The notes under the pieces are model-generated. The model was given only the letters and a program-made list of their open reading frames with translations, had not been told where the DNA came from and searched no databases. Both the position numbers and the translations under genes were made by a program. Of a DNA stretch of 64,000 bases, positions 1 through 8,885 are shown one piece after another; the first letter of the stretch is position 1; every line of letters begins with the position of its first letter. Where the stretch lies: positions 1-64,000 of the forward strand of contig NZ_RHOG01000005.1 in NCBI RefSeq assembly GCF_003946405.1, in the 5' to 3' direction. This DNA is from Lacticaseibacillus yichunensis (lineage in GTDB: Bacteria; Bacillota; Bacilli; Lactobacillales; Lactobacillaceae).

Positions 1-653
1 AGCCGGCAAAACATATCAAATTAACTATAAAGTCATCACTGAACGGTCAAAGTCAGCAGCCTAGTTCAGTACTGACTAATATATCACCGTCAAATAATGT
101 AGGCAAAATATCGACAAACTTGCATAAATGCAATAAATCATTTTACTTTTTAGAAAAGTGACGATTTTAGATTTTGCAAAAAAGGAAAGCGCAAAATGTG
201 AACGCTTAGAAAATCCTGAATATCCAATATAGTTGGTTACGAAAATGAATGAATTGAGCACTATACGTTAGCAAGGAACAAAACAGAATATTTAAATTAA
301 CAATTTATTTTTAGATTTTTGTCTATTAATTCACAGTCTCAACTTTTAACACGATTTACCATTTTCGTGCGCAATTCAGTGAGAGAACAGCTTACTGTCA
401 GGTTTTTAAGTGCTCGATCAATCGAACAACATTTTGCGCTGATCGGGCAGTTTTGCAAAACATCGATTGCTAGCGTCTAGACGACTCTCATTACGTTTGA
501 TGGCTAGAAAACCTCATCCAGATGTATATACCTCTCCCGTCGCGAGCTTCTTATTCATCTCTTCCCCGCCTTCAGGTACCCATTATTCTTTTGTATCTCT
601 TTTATTTATACGGGTTCCCAGATTCACTGGAAGCTAGGGCTTCTCATAAGACG
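1..653. other. Intergenic or edge region without a recognised gene
   Basis: AT-rich stretch at the left edge. The only open frame, a minus-strand frame of about 61 codons near 76-261, has no convincing ribosome binding site and no recognisable motif, so I do not call it. I see no tRNA-like fold, repeat or clear promoter pair. Confidence 0.6.
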
Positions 654-692
654 CAAAAAAGCGTTCCGTCAATTGTGCACGGAACGCTTTTT
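654..692 (-). terminator. Rho-independent terminator of surface protein gene 1
   Basis: An eight-base stem (GCGTTCCG at 661-668 with CGGAACGC at 680-687) is flanked by T5 on the plus strand and by T6 on the minus strand. It lies 26 bp past the stop codon of the minus-strand surface protein gene and could work in both directions. Confidence 0.85.
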
Positions 693-717
693 CATTAGAG
701 AGAGTTACGGTTATGGA

Positions 718-2661
718 TTACGCACGCTTGCGGCGATCGCCAGCAAGACCGAACAGTGCGCCGATTACAGCAACCACGCCAACGCCTGCGAGAGCAACAT
801 TGTTGTCATCGCCGGTCGTTGGGAGCGTTGCGGCCTTGGCCTTCGGTGCAGCAGGGGTCTGCTTAGCAGCCTTTGCAGCCGGGGTCTTGGCAGTCGCAAC
901 GGTCTTGCTACCCTTATCGCCAGTATCAGTGGTGTTGCCACCCTTGTTGCTGTCGGTGTTGGTGTCGCCCTTACCATTGTCCTTGTTAGGAGTGGTTGGG
1001 TTGGTGTCGTCCTTCTTCAGGCCGGCAAGCCATGCAGCATGACCTTCAGCGTAGCCTTCGTCGTAGCCATCACGGAATTCAGCAACTTGCTTGCTGATCG
1101 CAGGATCGTTTGCACGAGAGTTGGCGCCAAGCTTGCCACCTTTCAGACCAGCTTCGTAGCCTGCCTTGTGCAGCGCTTCCTTAGCAGCAGCCTTGTCATC
1201 AAGCGCCTTCTGCCATGCAGCGTGACCTTCGTCAAAGCCATTTGCGTAGCCTTCCTGGTATTCAGCAACTTGCTTGCTGATCGCAGGATCGTCTGCGCGG
1301 GACTCTGCACCAAGCTTGCCGTCTTTCAGACCAGCTTCGTAGCCAGCTTTACGCTGAGCAGCTTTTGCAGCAGCAGCGTCGGCTTCAGCCTTCTGATGGT
1401 CCTTGAAGTCGTCACCCTTCTTGTTGGCATCCAGAACGGCTTCGCCATGAGCAGCCTTGGCATTATCCAAAGCGCGCTGTGCGGAATCCGCATGGCCTTG
1501 AGCTTCGTCAGCGGCAAGGTTTGCCTTTTCAGCAGCAAGCTTTGCAGAGTCGTAATGGCCCTGTGCGATGTCCTTTTGAAGGTTGGCGTTCTCGAGGGCA
1601 GTCTTGGCGTCATTTGCTGCCTTGGTCGCGGAATCAACGTGACCCTGTGCAATGTCCTTTTGAAGGTTGGCGTTCTCAAGGGCAGTCTTGGCTGCAGCAG
1701 CGGCAGTCGCCGTGTCAGCAGCCTTCTTGTCAGCAACATTTGCCTTGTACTGATCGATATCGGCTTGCGCCTGCTTCTGATCAGCAAGGTTTTGTGCGAT
1801 TGTTGCTTGGCCAGCAGCATCGCTTGCCTTGGTGGTTGCAACAGCAAGTGCAGCATCCTTCGCATCAGCAACAAGCTGTGCAGGAATCTGAGCGGCCTGA
1901 GCATTGTTCAAAGCAGTATTAGCTGCCTGTGCAATCTCTTGGCTGGCAGCATATGCTGCGGCGGTCGTTGCATTCGGATGATCATTCATTACTTGCTTAG
2001 CAGTCGCAACGTTAGCGTCCGCAGCATTCTTAGCCGCAAGTTTAGCAGCGGTGTCCGCTTTGCGTTCTGCCAAAGCCTGGTCCGCAGTACCAGCCTGCTG
2101 TGCAGCAGTGGTCTTTGCGGCAGCAGCATCGTCAGCAGCCTTTTGTGCCTGCGTTGCCTTGCCAGCAGCGGCGGTTGCGTCGCTCTGACTGATAAATGCA
2201 GTCGCGTCAGCCTGGTCCTTGGCAAGGGCAGCATCTTTAGCAGCCTTTGCAGCGGAATCATTGTGGCCTGCAGCAATATCGGCAGCCAAGTTGGCCTTCT
2301 CAGATGCAGTCGTTGCATCAGCGAGGGTCTTTGCTGCGGAGTCGTTGTGGCCTGCAGCAATATCAGCGGCCAGGTTAGCCTGTTCAGAAGCAGCCTTGGT
2401 GTCAGCTTCCTTCTTGTCAGCTACCTTTTTGTTCGACTGAGCAATGTCGTTGGCAGCTTGTGCCTGATCATTCTTCAGCGTTGCGTCCTTCACAGTCGCA
2501 GCTGTCTCAGTGACAGCCGTCTGTGCATCGCCGGTTGCGGCGGAAACTTGCTGACCGCCAAGCGCAGAAACGCTCAGCAGGCTTGCAGCAACGACACCGG
2601 CCGCAAGCCAGGTCTTATGTGCTTTGTATAACTTCTTTGCCCCACTACGATCTTTCAACAT
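718..2661 (-). CDS. KxYKxGKxW-type signal peptide, alanine-rich LPxTG surface protein
   Basis: Predicted cell-wall-anchored surface protein of 647 residues. The N-terminus has the KxYKxGKxW-like motif KLYKAHKTW (residues 10-18), a hydrophobic core and a likely cleavage near VSA at about 41. The middle (about 45-440) is very rich in Ala, Lys, Asp and Gln and probably helical. It carries four copies of a motif resembling NLxxDIAxGHxDSA. Two repeats of about 60 residues follow, each with GYEAGLKxGKLGAxSRA. A Thr/Asn/Gly-rich linker leads to LPTTG (613-617), a hydrophobic segment and the tail DRRKRA, a standard sortase A substrate. The start has a good Shine-Dalgarno (GGGAGGAG at about 2669-2676). 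Codon use matches the neighbours. The function is unknown; adhesion or a wall role is inference. Confidence 0.88.
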   Translation of the reverse strand: MLKDRSGAKKLYKAHKTWLAAGVVAASLLSVSALGGQQVSAATGDAQTAVTETAATVKDATLKNDQAQAANDIAQSNKKVADKKEADTKAASEQANLAADIAAGHNDSAAKTLADATTASEKANLAADIAAGHNDSAAKAAKDAALAKDQADATAFISQSDATAAAGKATQAQKAADDAAAAKTTAAQQAGTADQALAERKADTAAKLAAKNAADANVATAKQVMNDHPNATTAAAYAASQEIAQAANTALNNAQAAQIPAQLVADAKDAALAVATTKASDAAGQATIAQNLADQKQAQADIDQYKANVADKKAADTATAAAAAKTALENANLQKDIAQGHVDSATKAANDAKTALENANLQKDIAQGHYDSAKLAAEKANLAADEAQGHADSAQRALDNAKAAHGEAVLDANKKGDDFKDHQKAEADAAAAKAAQRKAGYEAGLKDGKLGAESRADDPAISKQVAEYQEGYANGFDEGHAAWQKALDDKAAAKEALHKAGYEAGLKGGKLGANSRANDPAISKQVAEFRDGYDEGYAEGHAAWLAGLKKDDTNPTTPNKDNGKGDTNTDSNKGGNTTDTGDKGSKTVATAKTPAAKAAKQTPAAPKAKAATLPTTGDDNNVALAGVGVVAVIGALFGLAGDRRKRA

Positions 2662-2766
2662 AAACGGATCTCCTCCCGAACTTCTATAATAACGACGTCA
2701 TTTTTGTAGAAGTCAAACTCGTTAACTCGTCCAACCACAGACACGAGAATCTGGCTCCACGTTGTT

Positions 2767-2795
2767 AGTATATTCACTGTGATATTTAATGTCAA
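2767..2795 (-). promoter_or_regulatory. Promoter of surface protein gene 1
   Basis: On the minus strand, TTGACA (2790-2795) is followed after 17 nt by TATACT (2767-2772), about 105 bp upstream of the start codon. The architecture closely matches the promoter of the second surface protein gene. Confidence 0.8.
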
Positions 2796-3180
2796 AAGAT
2801 ATTTATTTTTCCATTCACTTGCGGGTATTATTTAGAATTGCGAACGAAACGCCGTGTGTTGTGTTCAACACCGGTATATACGGGGTTGCGTACGTTTGAA
2901 GAACGGATTGAATATATGGAGTAAACCATTATCGTTATAGTATAGCGCATGTTCTATGTTTGATGGACAGCGTTTCATGCTCGCGAAACGTAATTTATTT
3001 TGCCGTTCCAAATTGATGGTTTAATCGCAAACAGCGCTTTCGCTAGACAACAGAGTTAATCATTAAAGCCCTAAAAATAACAAGTGAAACTGCCGATTTT
3101 CAAGATAGGCTAACAACAGCCCAATTGAGAAAATTTGCGTGTCCTTCGATCATCTCCTCAGAATTCTGTCCTTTCGTTGT
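2796..3180. other. AT-rich intergenic region
   Basis: About 385 bp between the promoter of surface protein gene 1 and the terminator of gene 2. I find no coding potential, repeat or recognised RNA here. Confidence 0.55.
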
Positions 3181-3184
3181 ATAC

Positions 3185-3222
3185 AAAAAGTTCCCCGTCA
3201 TCCGACGAGGAGCTTTTATTAT
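3185..3222 (-). terminator. Terminator of surface protein gene 2
   Basis: On the minus strand an imperfect stem (AGCTCCTCGTC with GACGGGGAACT) is followed by T5. It lies about 35 bp beyond the stop codon of the interrupted surface protein gene. Confidence 0.7.
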
Positions 3223-3255
3223 TAGATTTATAATCAAATCTAACGTTGGTACTAA

Positions 3256-5053
3256 TTATGCACGCTTGCGATGATCGCCAGCGAGGCCAAACAGCGCACC
3301 TACTACTGCGACAACGCCAAGGCCTGCAAGTGAGGCGTTGTTAGCGTCACCAGCTTGTGGCAAGCTAGCAGCACTCGTTGCGGCAGCCTTAGGAGTATCA
3401 GCTGGGGTCTGAGCAACAGCCTTAGGAGCTGGCGTCTCAGTAGCGGCGAGCTTGGTGCCCTTAGCATCAGGATCGGTCGTTGCTGGAGTTGTCGTGTCGT
3501 CCGTCTGCGCTTTCTTAGCGTATGCATCAATCGTATCAGTCGAAGGGGCATTCTTCTGTGCCTCTGCTTCAGCGTCGCTCTTGTGCTCTTCACCTGCTAC
3601 ATAGTCGATTGCGCCTGCGGAAGGAGCATTCTTTTGAGCTTCTGCCTCAGCAGCACTCTTACCGTTTTCGCCATTTACGTACGCATCACGCGCAGCGTTG
3701 TTTGAAGCCTCAGTAGACTTATTGTCGGAGAAACCCGTCTGAGCGACCTGGTTTTGCTCTTCGCGGTTCTTTGCGGCGGCCACAGCGTCATCAATTGCCT
3801 GCTTAAGTTGAGCGGCCTGATCATCAGTCAAAGGCAGTTGAGCCTTGGACGTGTCATTATTTGTATCTGTATTATTGTCAGACCCAGTATCGGAGTTCGG
3901 TACGTCCGGCAAAGAATTGCCGCGCTTTTCAATTTCTTGGGCAAGCCGGTCGGCAGTGGTGTCATCACCGTTTTGCTTGGCCTCAATGTAATCCTTCTCA
4001 AGAGTATTCTCATCAAGGTTTGCAATCTGACCATCCGTCAAATCTGCTGGATCAGTATCTGCAGGCTTTGTGGGTGTAGTGGAATCGCCACCATTTGGTA
4101 CTGAACTCGTTTCGCCTGTAGTCCCCCCATTTGTTGCAATATCATGGATTTGGTCTTGGGTTGTTGGCTGTTTGATCTGAGAAAGCGCCTGTCTAAGTTT
4201 GTCTAGATTATTTTGAAAATCCTGATCCGACTGCGCCTGTTTCGCGTTGGAATCAGCAATAGCCTGTTTTAAACCATCAGCAAAATCTTGGAGCTTCTGT
4301 TGGGCCTCATTACTTTCCTCGGTCTTTGAAATCTGATCAAGCGCATTCTGAAGCTTTTCCAAATTAGCCTGGAAATCTTGATTAGACTGTGCCTGCTTTG
4401 CATTGGAGTCATCAATAGCCTGTTTTAAGCCATCAGCGAAATCTTGGAGCTTCTGTTGGGCCTTATTATTTTCTTCGGTCTTGGCAATTTGATCAAGGGC
4501 ATTCTGAAGCTTATCCAGATTAGCCTGGAAATCTTGATTAGACTGTGCCTGCTTTGCATTGGAGTCAGCAATAGCTTGTTTCAGGCCATCAGTGAAATCT
4601 TGGAGCTTTTGCTTAGCGCTAGTTGTTGCATCCGTTGAAGGCTGACCGTCACCGCCATTAAGAATATCTACAGCAGATTGGGCAGAACCATCATCTGATG
4701 ATGCTAGCTGACTCTCATACTGGTTCAAGAGGTCTGTCAGTACGGTGCTGCCGTCGACTCAGGACTTTATTTCAGTAACAATGTTTTTTGCACCAGTTAA
4801 ATCGTTGTTCGAGATAGCCTTGGAAAAGAGGCCTTCAAGCCCGTTTGAATAACGTAGGCCGAACTGATCAAGATAGTTATCAGAGTTGCTACCATCAATT
4901 GAAGTCCAGTCAGGCTCAGTAGCAGCTTGAACTGGCTCTGGTTGAGAAGAAAAAGCCTGCACACTAAGAAGAGTTGCCGCAGCCAGTCCAACAGTTACCC
5001 ACAGTTTATGCGCTTTATACATTTTTTTTTGCGCCAAAACGATCTTTCAACAT
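3256..5053 (-). pseudogene. KxYKxGKxW-type surface protein gene with poly-A frameshift and in-frame TGA
   Basis: This is a relative of the gene at 718-2661 with two lesions. The natural ATG (5051-5053) has a strong AGGAGGAG ribosome site. From it the frame reads MLKDRFGAKK and then shifts, because the run after GGCGC holds nine A where eight would keep the KMYKAHKLW signal motif in frame. Further on, an in-frame TGA (4759-4761) lies between ...VTEIKS and VDGSTVLTDLL. Without the lesions the product would be about 600 residues: signal peptide, three repeats of about 51 residues (KLQDFADGLKQAI-type, likely coiled coil), two EHKSDAEAEAQKNAPS-type repeats, and the anchor LPQAG (a variant of LPxTG) with hydrophobic segment and tail DHRKRA. 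Fragments starting at TTG codons (5037 and 4728) could be translated but are not convincing. Slippage of the A run could restore the start region but not the TGA. Confidence 0.85.
5022..5030 (-). repeat. A9 homopolymer at codons 8-11 (slippage site)
   Basis: Nine A residues on the coding strand directly follow GGCGC. Loss of one A restores a frame that matches the first surface protein (GAKKMYKAHK against GAKKLYKAHK). It is either a phase-variation switch, a fixed mutation or a homopolymer sequencing error. Confidence 0.75.
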
Positions 5054-5158
5054 ATCTGGATCTCCTCCTAAAAAAAATGACTTTTATTCCCGCAATAATG
5101 CCGGCGATCTAGTCAGAGCGACGACGTCTATGCCGCACTGTACCAATCCCTATCCTGA

Positions 5159-5187
5159 AGTATATTAACGCAATTATATAAAGTCAA
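5159..5187 (-). promoter_or_regulatory. Promoter of surface protein gene 2
   Basis: On the minus strand, TTGACT (5182-5187) is followed after 17 nt by TATACT (5159-5164). Spacing and composition resemble the promoter at 2767-2795, so the two surface protein genes probably share a duplicated control region that is still intact here. Confidence 0.78.
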
Positions 5188-5189
5188 AG

Positions 5190-5811
5190 GTTATTTATGA
5201 ATACGAAATAGTTTACGTTCATTGATGAACTTTTGTTGTTAAATATGCAGACGACCCTCAGCAAATTAGCGGTTATCAGGAATGGTCCATATGTATAGAA
5301 TTTTTGTTCATCACGTATACGAGCTTTATATACTAGCAAATATTTTACAAACCGACCGTTATATTTTGAAAATACATAACCGGCAACAAAGAGGTTGAAC
5401 GCTTTCACTAATTTTCTATCTTTTACTTAATTTCCAAGAAATGGCATCCGTTTGCCTCGATAAATTCGATCACCATCAGAATTGATAATTTTTTCAGATC
5501 ATATACCCAGCAAAATTTCTTGCAAATATGATTAATCCTTAGTCAAGCCAACCGTTACTTGATACCCACACAAATTAGTCCAAAGTTGTCTCATTGCATT
5601 TTCATCATCCGTTATGAAACCTGTATTGACGGCATTTTTCATATCTGAGTTTTTTGAGAAAAAATTCTTTCCATTTTAGTTTCATCTTGTAAATGTATTG
5701 TAATAAAACACGGATGTGCGTGCAAAACGCTTTTTTGTCCCGTTTTGTTCATCATTTTTGGTTTTTACGTCTCCGCGATCAACGCACACAACCAATCTTT
5801 CCACGCGTAAA
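5190..5811. other. AT-rich intergenic region
   Basis: About 620 bp without a convincing gene. A minus-strand frame of 74 codons at 5184-5408 overlaps the promoter of the surface protein and lacks a ribosome site. A small plus-strand hairpin with a T run (GCGT, ACGC, T6) sits near 5718-5736, but no gene precedes it. Confidence 0.5.
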
Positions 5812-5843
5812 TAAAAAGCCAACCACCGTATCCAGTGGTTGGC
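5812..5843 (-). terminator. Terminator of the serine-rich membrane protein gene
   Basis: Perfect nine-base stem GCCAACCAC (5818-5826) with GTGGTTGGC (5835-5843), followed on the minus strand by T5. It lies about 18 bp past the stop codon. Confidence 0.88.
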
Positions 5844-5861
5844 ACCTCTCACACTATCTAT

Positions 5862-6449
5862 TTATTGTCCTGCGACATCGGCTTTGTCGTCAAACTGGCC
5901 GCTTGGGTAGACCCAGTATTCGGCGAGCTGCGTATTGTCCTTAGCGAAGGCCCCGACGCGCTGCACCGGCAGGCCAGCATTGCCCGTGGTCTGGCCGAGA
6001 AAATGGAAGGTGACCGGCTGATCATCGATCGCACTGCCGACATACCCAGAGACGATCGTGATCGCCTTGGAGCCGGCCGCGGTCAGCTTCACGGATGGGA
6101 TGGTCGCGCTACTGGTTGATGACGAGGAGGCACTACTGGATTCACTGGATGACTTGGCCGCAGCCTTCTTCGATGAGTTGGCCTTACTCGAGGAAACGGC
6201 CGCGCTGCGGTTCTCCGCATGGGCCGGTTCCCACACGCGGTCATAGACCATGACCCCGGCGAATGCGAGCACGATCAGGATCATCCAGACGCGCGTGGAG
6301 CCGATCGCGCCTGCCAGCTTCCGGCGTTGGGCACGGCCACGGGTATGTTTGGCGATGTGGACATAGCGGAAATAATAGATGACGATCACTAAGAGAAATA
6401 GGATGCCCAGTAATATTTCGCGAAAAAGTTTGGATGTGATCAGCGTCAT
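5862..6449 (-). CDS. Hypothetical membrane protein with Ser/Ala-rich linker
   Basis: Protein of 195 residues. I chose the ATG at 6449 (MTLITSKLFREIL) because a G-rich ribosome site (GGGGG) lies about 10 nt upstream; an upstream in-frame start would add 13 residues. Two hydrophobic helices (about 11-29 and 54-70) enclose a short Arg/Lys-rich segment. They are followed by a Ser/Ala/Lys-rich low-complexity linker (about 85-120) and a C-terminal domain of about 75 residues with many beta-prone residues, which would lie outside if the second helix is an anchor. I do not recognise the family. It sits alone with its own terminator. Confidence 0.7.
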   Translation of the reverse strand: MTLITSKLFREILLGILFLLVIVIYYFRYVHIAKHTRGRAQRRKLAGAIGSTRVWMILIVLAFAGVMVYDRVWEPAHAENRSAAVSSSKANSSKKAAAKSSSESSSASSSSTSSATIPSVKLTAAGSKAITIVSGYVGSAIDDQPVTFHFLGQTTGNAGLPVQRVGAFAKDNTQLAEYWVYPSGQFDDKADVAGQ

Positions 6450-6568
6450 CAATCGATTTTCCCCCATCGCAAGTGGTCCCCAACCCAACTTGCCCCAGCT
6501 TTAGAAAACTATTTATCAAAGTTAAATATACTATAATCCAGTCGCCCCGTGAAGACACGTGCCGGACC

Positions 6569-6606
6569 AAAAAAACGCGCATCCCCGAAAAGTCGGAGAG
6601 GCGCGG
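6569..6606 (-). terminator. Terminator of the LytTR-DUF3021 operon
   Basis: A GCGC...GCGC stem with an inner TCCGA/TCGGG pairing is followed on the minus strand by T7 (6569-6575). It ends 5 bp before the stop codon of the DUF3021 gene. Confidence 0.8.
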
Positions 6607-6610
6607 TGTC

Positions 6611-7060
6611 TTAGCGTGCGGCCAATTTTTTATTGACGGCCGCGACGTAATGCCGGGCGGCGAGGTAGAAGCTGAGCCACATCGCCACGTAGATACCCAG
6701 GTAGATCAAGGTGTAGCTGGCCAGGAACCCCCAGCCAGCTGGGAACCATTTTGCCAAGAGCGCCAAAATCGTGAACGGGATGTAGCTCGCCAGGAAGTGA
6801 ACGGCGGTGCGGCGCGCCATGGACCAGCGTTCGATGTCGAAGATGAGGCTGCTGAGGGCAAAGACGATGCCCATCAGCGCCCACAGGAGGATCGACACGC
6901 TGATGGCGTCAAGCGGGCGCTGGAATTGCGCCGTGAAGCGCGGCGACGATGGGTAATACATATTCGCATACATATAGGAAAACAGCAATGACATTACCAG
7001 CCCACACGTGACGCCAATCGGAATGCCGAGGCCGATCGCCTGGCCAATTTTCTTCATCAT
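6611..7060 (-). CDS. DUF3021 family membrane protein
   Basis: Integral membrane protein of 149 residues with four predicted helices (about 8-30, 56-76, 88-107 and 113-135) and a short basic tail. The layout and length fit the DUF3021 family, which is often encoded beside a LytTR transcription factor. The ATG overlaps the stop of the upstream LytTR gene by 4 nt (ATGA), so the two are translationally coupled. By analogy with streptococcal LytTR regulatory systems, it may hold the partner DNA-binding protein in check at the membrane. That role is inference. Confidence 0.85.
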   Translation of the reverse strand: MMKKIGQAIGLGIPIGVTCGLVMSLLFSYMYANMYYPSSPRFTAQFQRPLDAISVSILLWALMGIVFALSSLIFDIERWSMARRTAVHFLASYIPFTILALLAKWFPAGWGFLASYTLIYLGIYVAMWLSFYLAARHYVAAVNKKLAAR

Positions 7061-7494
7061 AAGCCTAACCTCTCTTTCAGTGACCTCATGTAACGCCTTG
7101 ACACCATCGCGACCTGGCCGTCCTGCATGGCGATGTTGATCAGGCCGTTCAGCCCCACGCTCAAATGGTCGATCGAGTCGCCATTGACGATCTCGCCCTT
7201 GGACACGCGGATAAAATTGCTGGGCAGCGCCGCCTCCAGTTGATAGAGGCGCTCGCGCAACTGCACCGGCCCGCCGCCCACGCGGTAAGCCGTCACCGTG
7301 TCATCGCTGGCCCGGATCAACGACAGGTGCCGCAAGTCCAGCGGAATGATTTGTTTGTCCTGATAGCCCCACCACTGCTGGTCAACTTGGCCCAGCTGAT
7401 CCAGCGCCGTCTGAAGCGGCGGGGTCAAGGCCTGCACATAAACGTCCGCGTGCTCCGGCGCCACGTTCGGGTCAATATGCAATTCGATCTTCAT
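7057..7494 (-). CDS. LytTR family DNA-binding regulator
   Basis: Protein of 145 residues. The C-terminal half (about 45-142) fits a LytTR DNA-binding domain: a core YRVGGGPVQLRERLYQLEAALP, then FIRVSKGEIVNGDSI and a terminal MVSRRYMRSLKERLGL. The N-terminal 45 residues are not a receiver domain, so it is a stand-alone LytTR regulator, not a two-component response regulator. It is the first gene of a two-gene operon with the DUF3021 protein. Autoregulation is common in such systems, but I did not find a clear direct-repeat operator upstream. Confidence 0.85.
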   Translation of the reverse strand: MKIELHIDPNVAPEHADVYVQALTPPLQTALDQLGQVDQQWWGYQDKQIIPLDLRHLSLIRASDDTVTAYRVGGGPVQLRERLYQLEAALPSNFIRVSKGEIVNGDSIDHLSVGLNGLINIAMQDGQVAMVSRRYMRSLKERLGL

Positions 7495-7651
7495 TTTCTG
7501 CCTCCTCGCTTGCGACTTTACTGTACCGCGATTTCGCCGCGATACACGTCAATATCGGTAAACGGTGCGATTGGGCCGGTAAGTGGTCGCGCGGCGGCGG
7601 TCAGGACGGGCGGGAGCTGTGGGTGCGCACGGCGGGCTCAGTTTTGTCGAC

Positions 7652-7685
7652 AAAAAAGGCGCGCTCGGATCGGCAGGCGCGCCTT
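7652..7685 (-). terminator. Terminator of the sulfatase maturase gene
   Basis: The stem GGCGCGC (7658-7664) pairs with GCGCGCC (7677-7683) and is followed by T6 on the minus strand, just past the maturase stop. Confidence 0.85.
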
Positions 7686-7693
7686 CGTTTCGA

Positions 7694-8821
7694 TTATGCG
7701 GTGACTTCCCCAGCCGCAGTGGCCAAGGTCGCGATCTCCTGGGCATGTGGCAAGATCGTCTGGAGCACCGTCTGGTAGCCGCACATCCGGCCGCTTGGCG
7801 CCACGTACATCGCGTCCTTCATGCGCTTGCAGCCGCCGCAACAGTACTGCTTGAAGGGACAGGTGGCGCAATAAGCCGGCAGCTTGCGTTTGTCGTGGAG
7901 CCAGGCAAAGGACATGGGCTTGCTGAAGAGTTCCTTGAGGGTCTCCTCGGTGATATAGCCCAGCCGGTATTTGTCCAGCGCGTAAAAATCGCAGGGGTAA
8001 ACGGACCCGTCTGCCTCGATGACATACTGGATCTGGCACTGACCGGCGAGGCCGCAAGCCGTCACCCGGCCGCCGACGAACAGGTTGATGATGTCGTCAA
8101 ACAGCTTGATCGAGCGGTAGCGCCCCCTTTTCAATTCACCCAGCCACAAGGGAAAGAGTTGCTGGTAAAAGCTGGCGAAGCGCTCCGGTGTCAGTGCGAA
8201 GTCACTTTTTTCCTCGGCATCAAGGTCGTCGAGGCACGGGATGAACTGGGTGAAGCGCACGTGGTTATCGACGAGGAACTTGTAGACTTTCTGCGGGTGC
8301 TTGGCGAGTTCGTTGGTGAGGACGCAGAGGATGTTGTATTCGATGCCGTAGCGGTCGAACAGCTCCTTGGTCTGCATGACGCGCCGGAATGTCCCGCCGC
8401 CGTGGGTGTCCACGCGGTTGGCGTCGTGGTAGAGCGGGCCGCCGTCGATGGAGAGGCCCACGAGAAAATGGTTGTCGCGCAGCAGCGGAATCCAGCGTTC
8501 ATTGATGATGGTGCCGTTGGTCTGCATGGCATAGGTGACGTGGACGCGCTTTTCCTGGCGGTTGATGACGGCGATGAATTTCTCAAAATAGGTCAGGCCT
8601 GCGTATGTTGGTTCGCCGCCTTGAAATGCGATCGCCAGCTCGTCGCCGTCTTCGAGGTCGGCGTAGATGTTGGGGATCATTTCCTCGACGACCGCGTCTT
8701 TCATTTTTCCGTACGAGCGCACTTCGCGGATGGACGAGATGTTTGCGTAGAAGCAGTATTTGCACCGCAGATTGCAGAGCGCGGACGCGGGTTTGATGAG
8801 GATGGAGATGTGCTTTTTCAT
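7694..8821 (-). CDS. Anaerobic sulfatase-maturating radical SAM enzyme (anSME type)
   Basis: Radical SAM/SPASM enzyme of 375 residues, expected to convert the active-site Cys of sulfatases to formylglycine. The radical SAM cluster motif CNLRCKYC has Cys at 16, 20 and 23. The motifs FQGGEPT and QTNGT follow. The C-terminal SPASM part holds many Cys: CGLAGQC, PCDFY, CATCPFKQYCCGGCKR and MCGYQ. I chose the ATG at 8821, which has an AGGAAG ribosome site; the longer frame adds 15 unlikely residues. Two sulfatases with Cys-type motifs lie just upstream on the same strand, which strongly supports the assignment. The activity needs SAM and low oxygen. Confidence 0.93.
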   Translation of the reverse strand: MKKHISILIKPASALCNLRCKYCFYANISSIREVRSYGKMKDAVVEEMIPNIYADLEDGDELAIAFQGGEPTYAGLTYFEKFIAVINRQEKRVHVTYAMQTNGTIINERWIPLLRDNHFLVGLSIDGGPLYHDANRVDTHGGGTFRRVMQTKELFDRYGIEYNILCVLTNELAKHPQKVYKFLVDNHVRFTQFIPCLDDLDAEEKSDFALTPERFASFYQQLFPLWLGELKRGRYRSIKLFDDIINLFVGGRVTACGLAGQCQIQYVIEADGSVYPCDFYALDKYRLGYITEETLKELFSKPMSFAWLHDKRKLPAYCATCPFKQYCCGGCKRMKDAMYVAPSGRMCGYQTVLQTILPHAQEIATLATAAGEVTA

Positions 8822-8885
8822 GGCTGCTTCCTTTTTTTGGTGTGTGTTTCTTCTATTATAATGCATTTGGATTGTTCAAGAGCCC

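Noticed and set aside
673-2631. Plus-strand open frame of 652 codons
   Set aside because: It is the reverse complement of the surface protein gene; it is Leu/Ser/Cys-rich without signal or domain, and has no ribosome site.
4757-4763. Programmed readthrough or selenocysteine at the TGA
   Set aside because: No Sec insertion context, and the gene also carries an upstream frameshift, so decay or error is simpler.
5184-5408. Minus-strand frame of 74 codons
   Set aside because: No ribosome site, overlaps the promoter of the surface protein gene, no motif.
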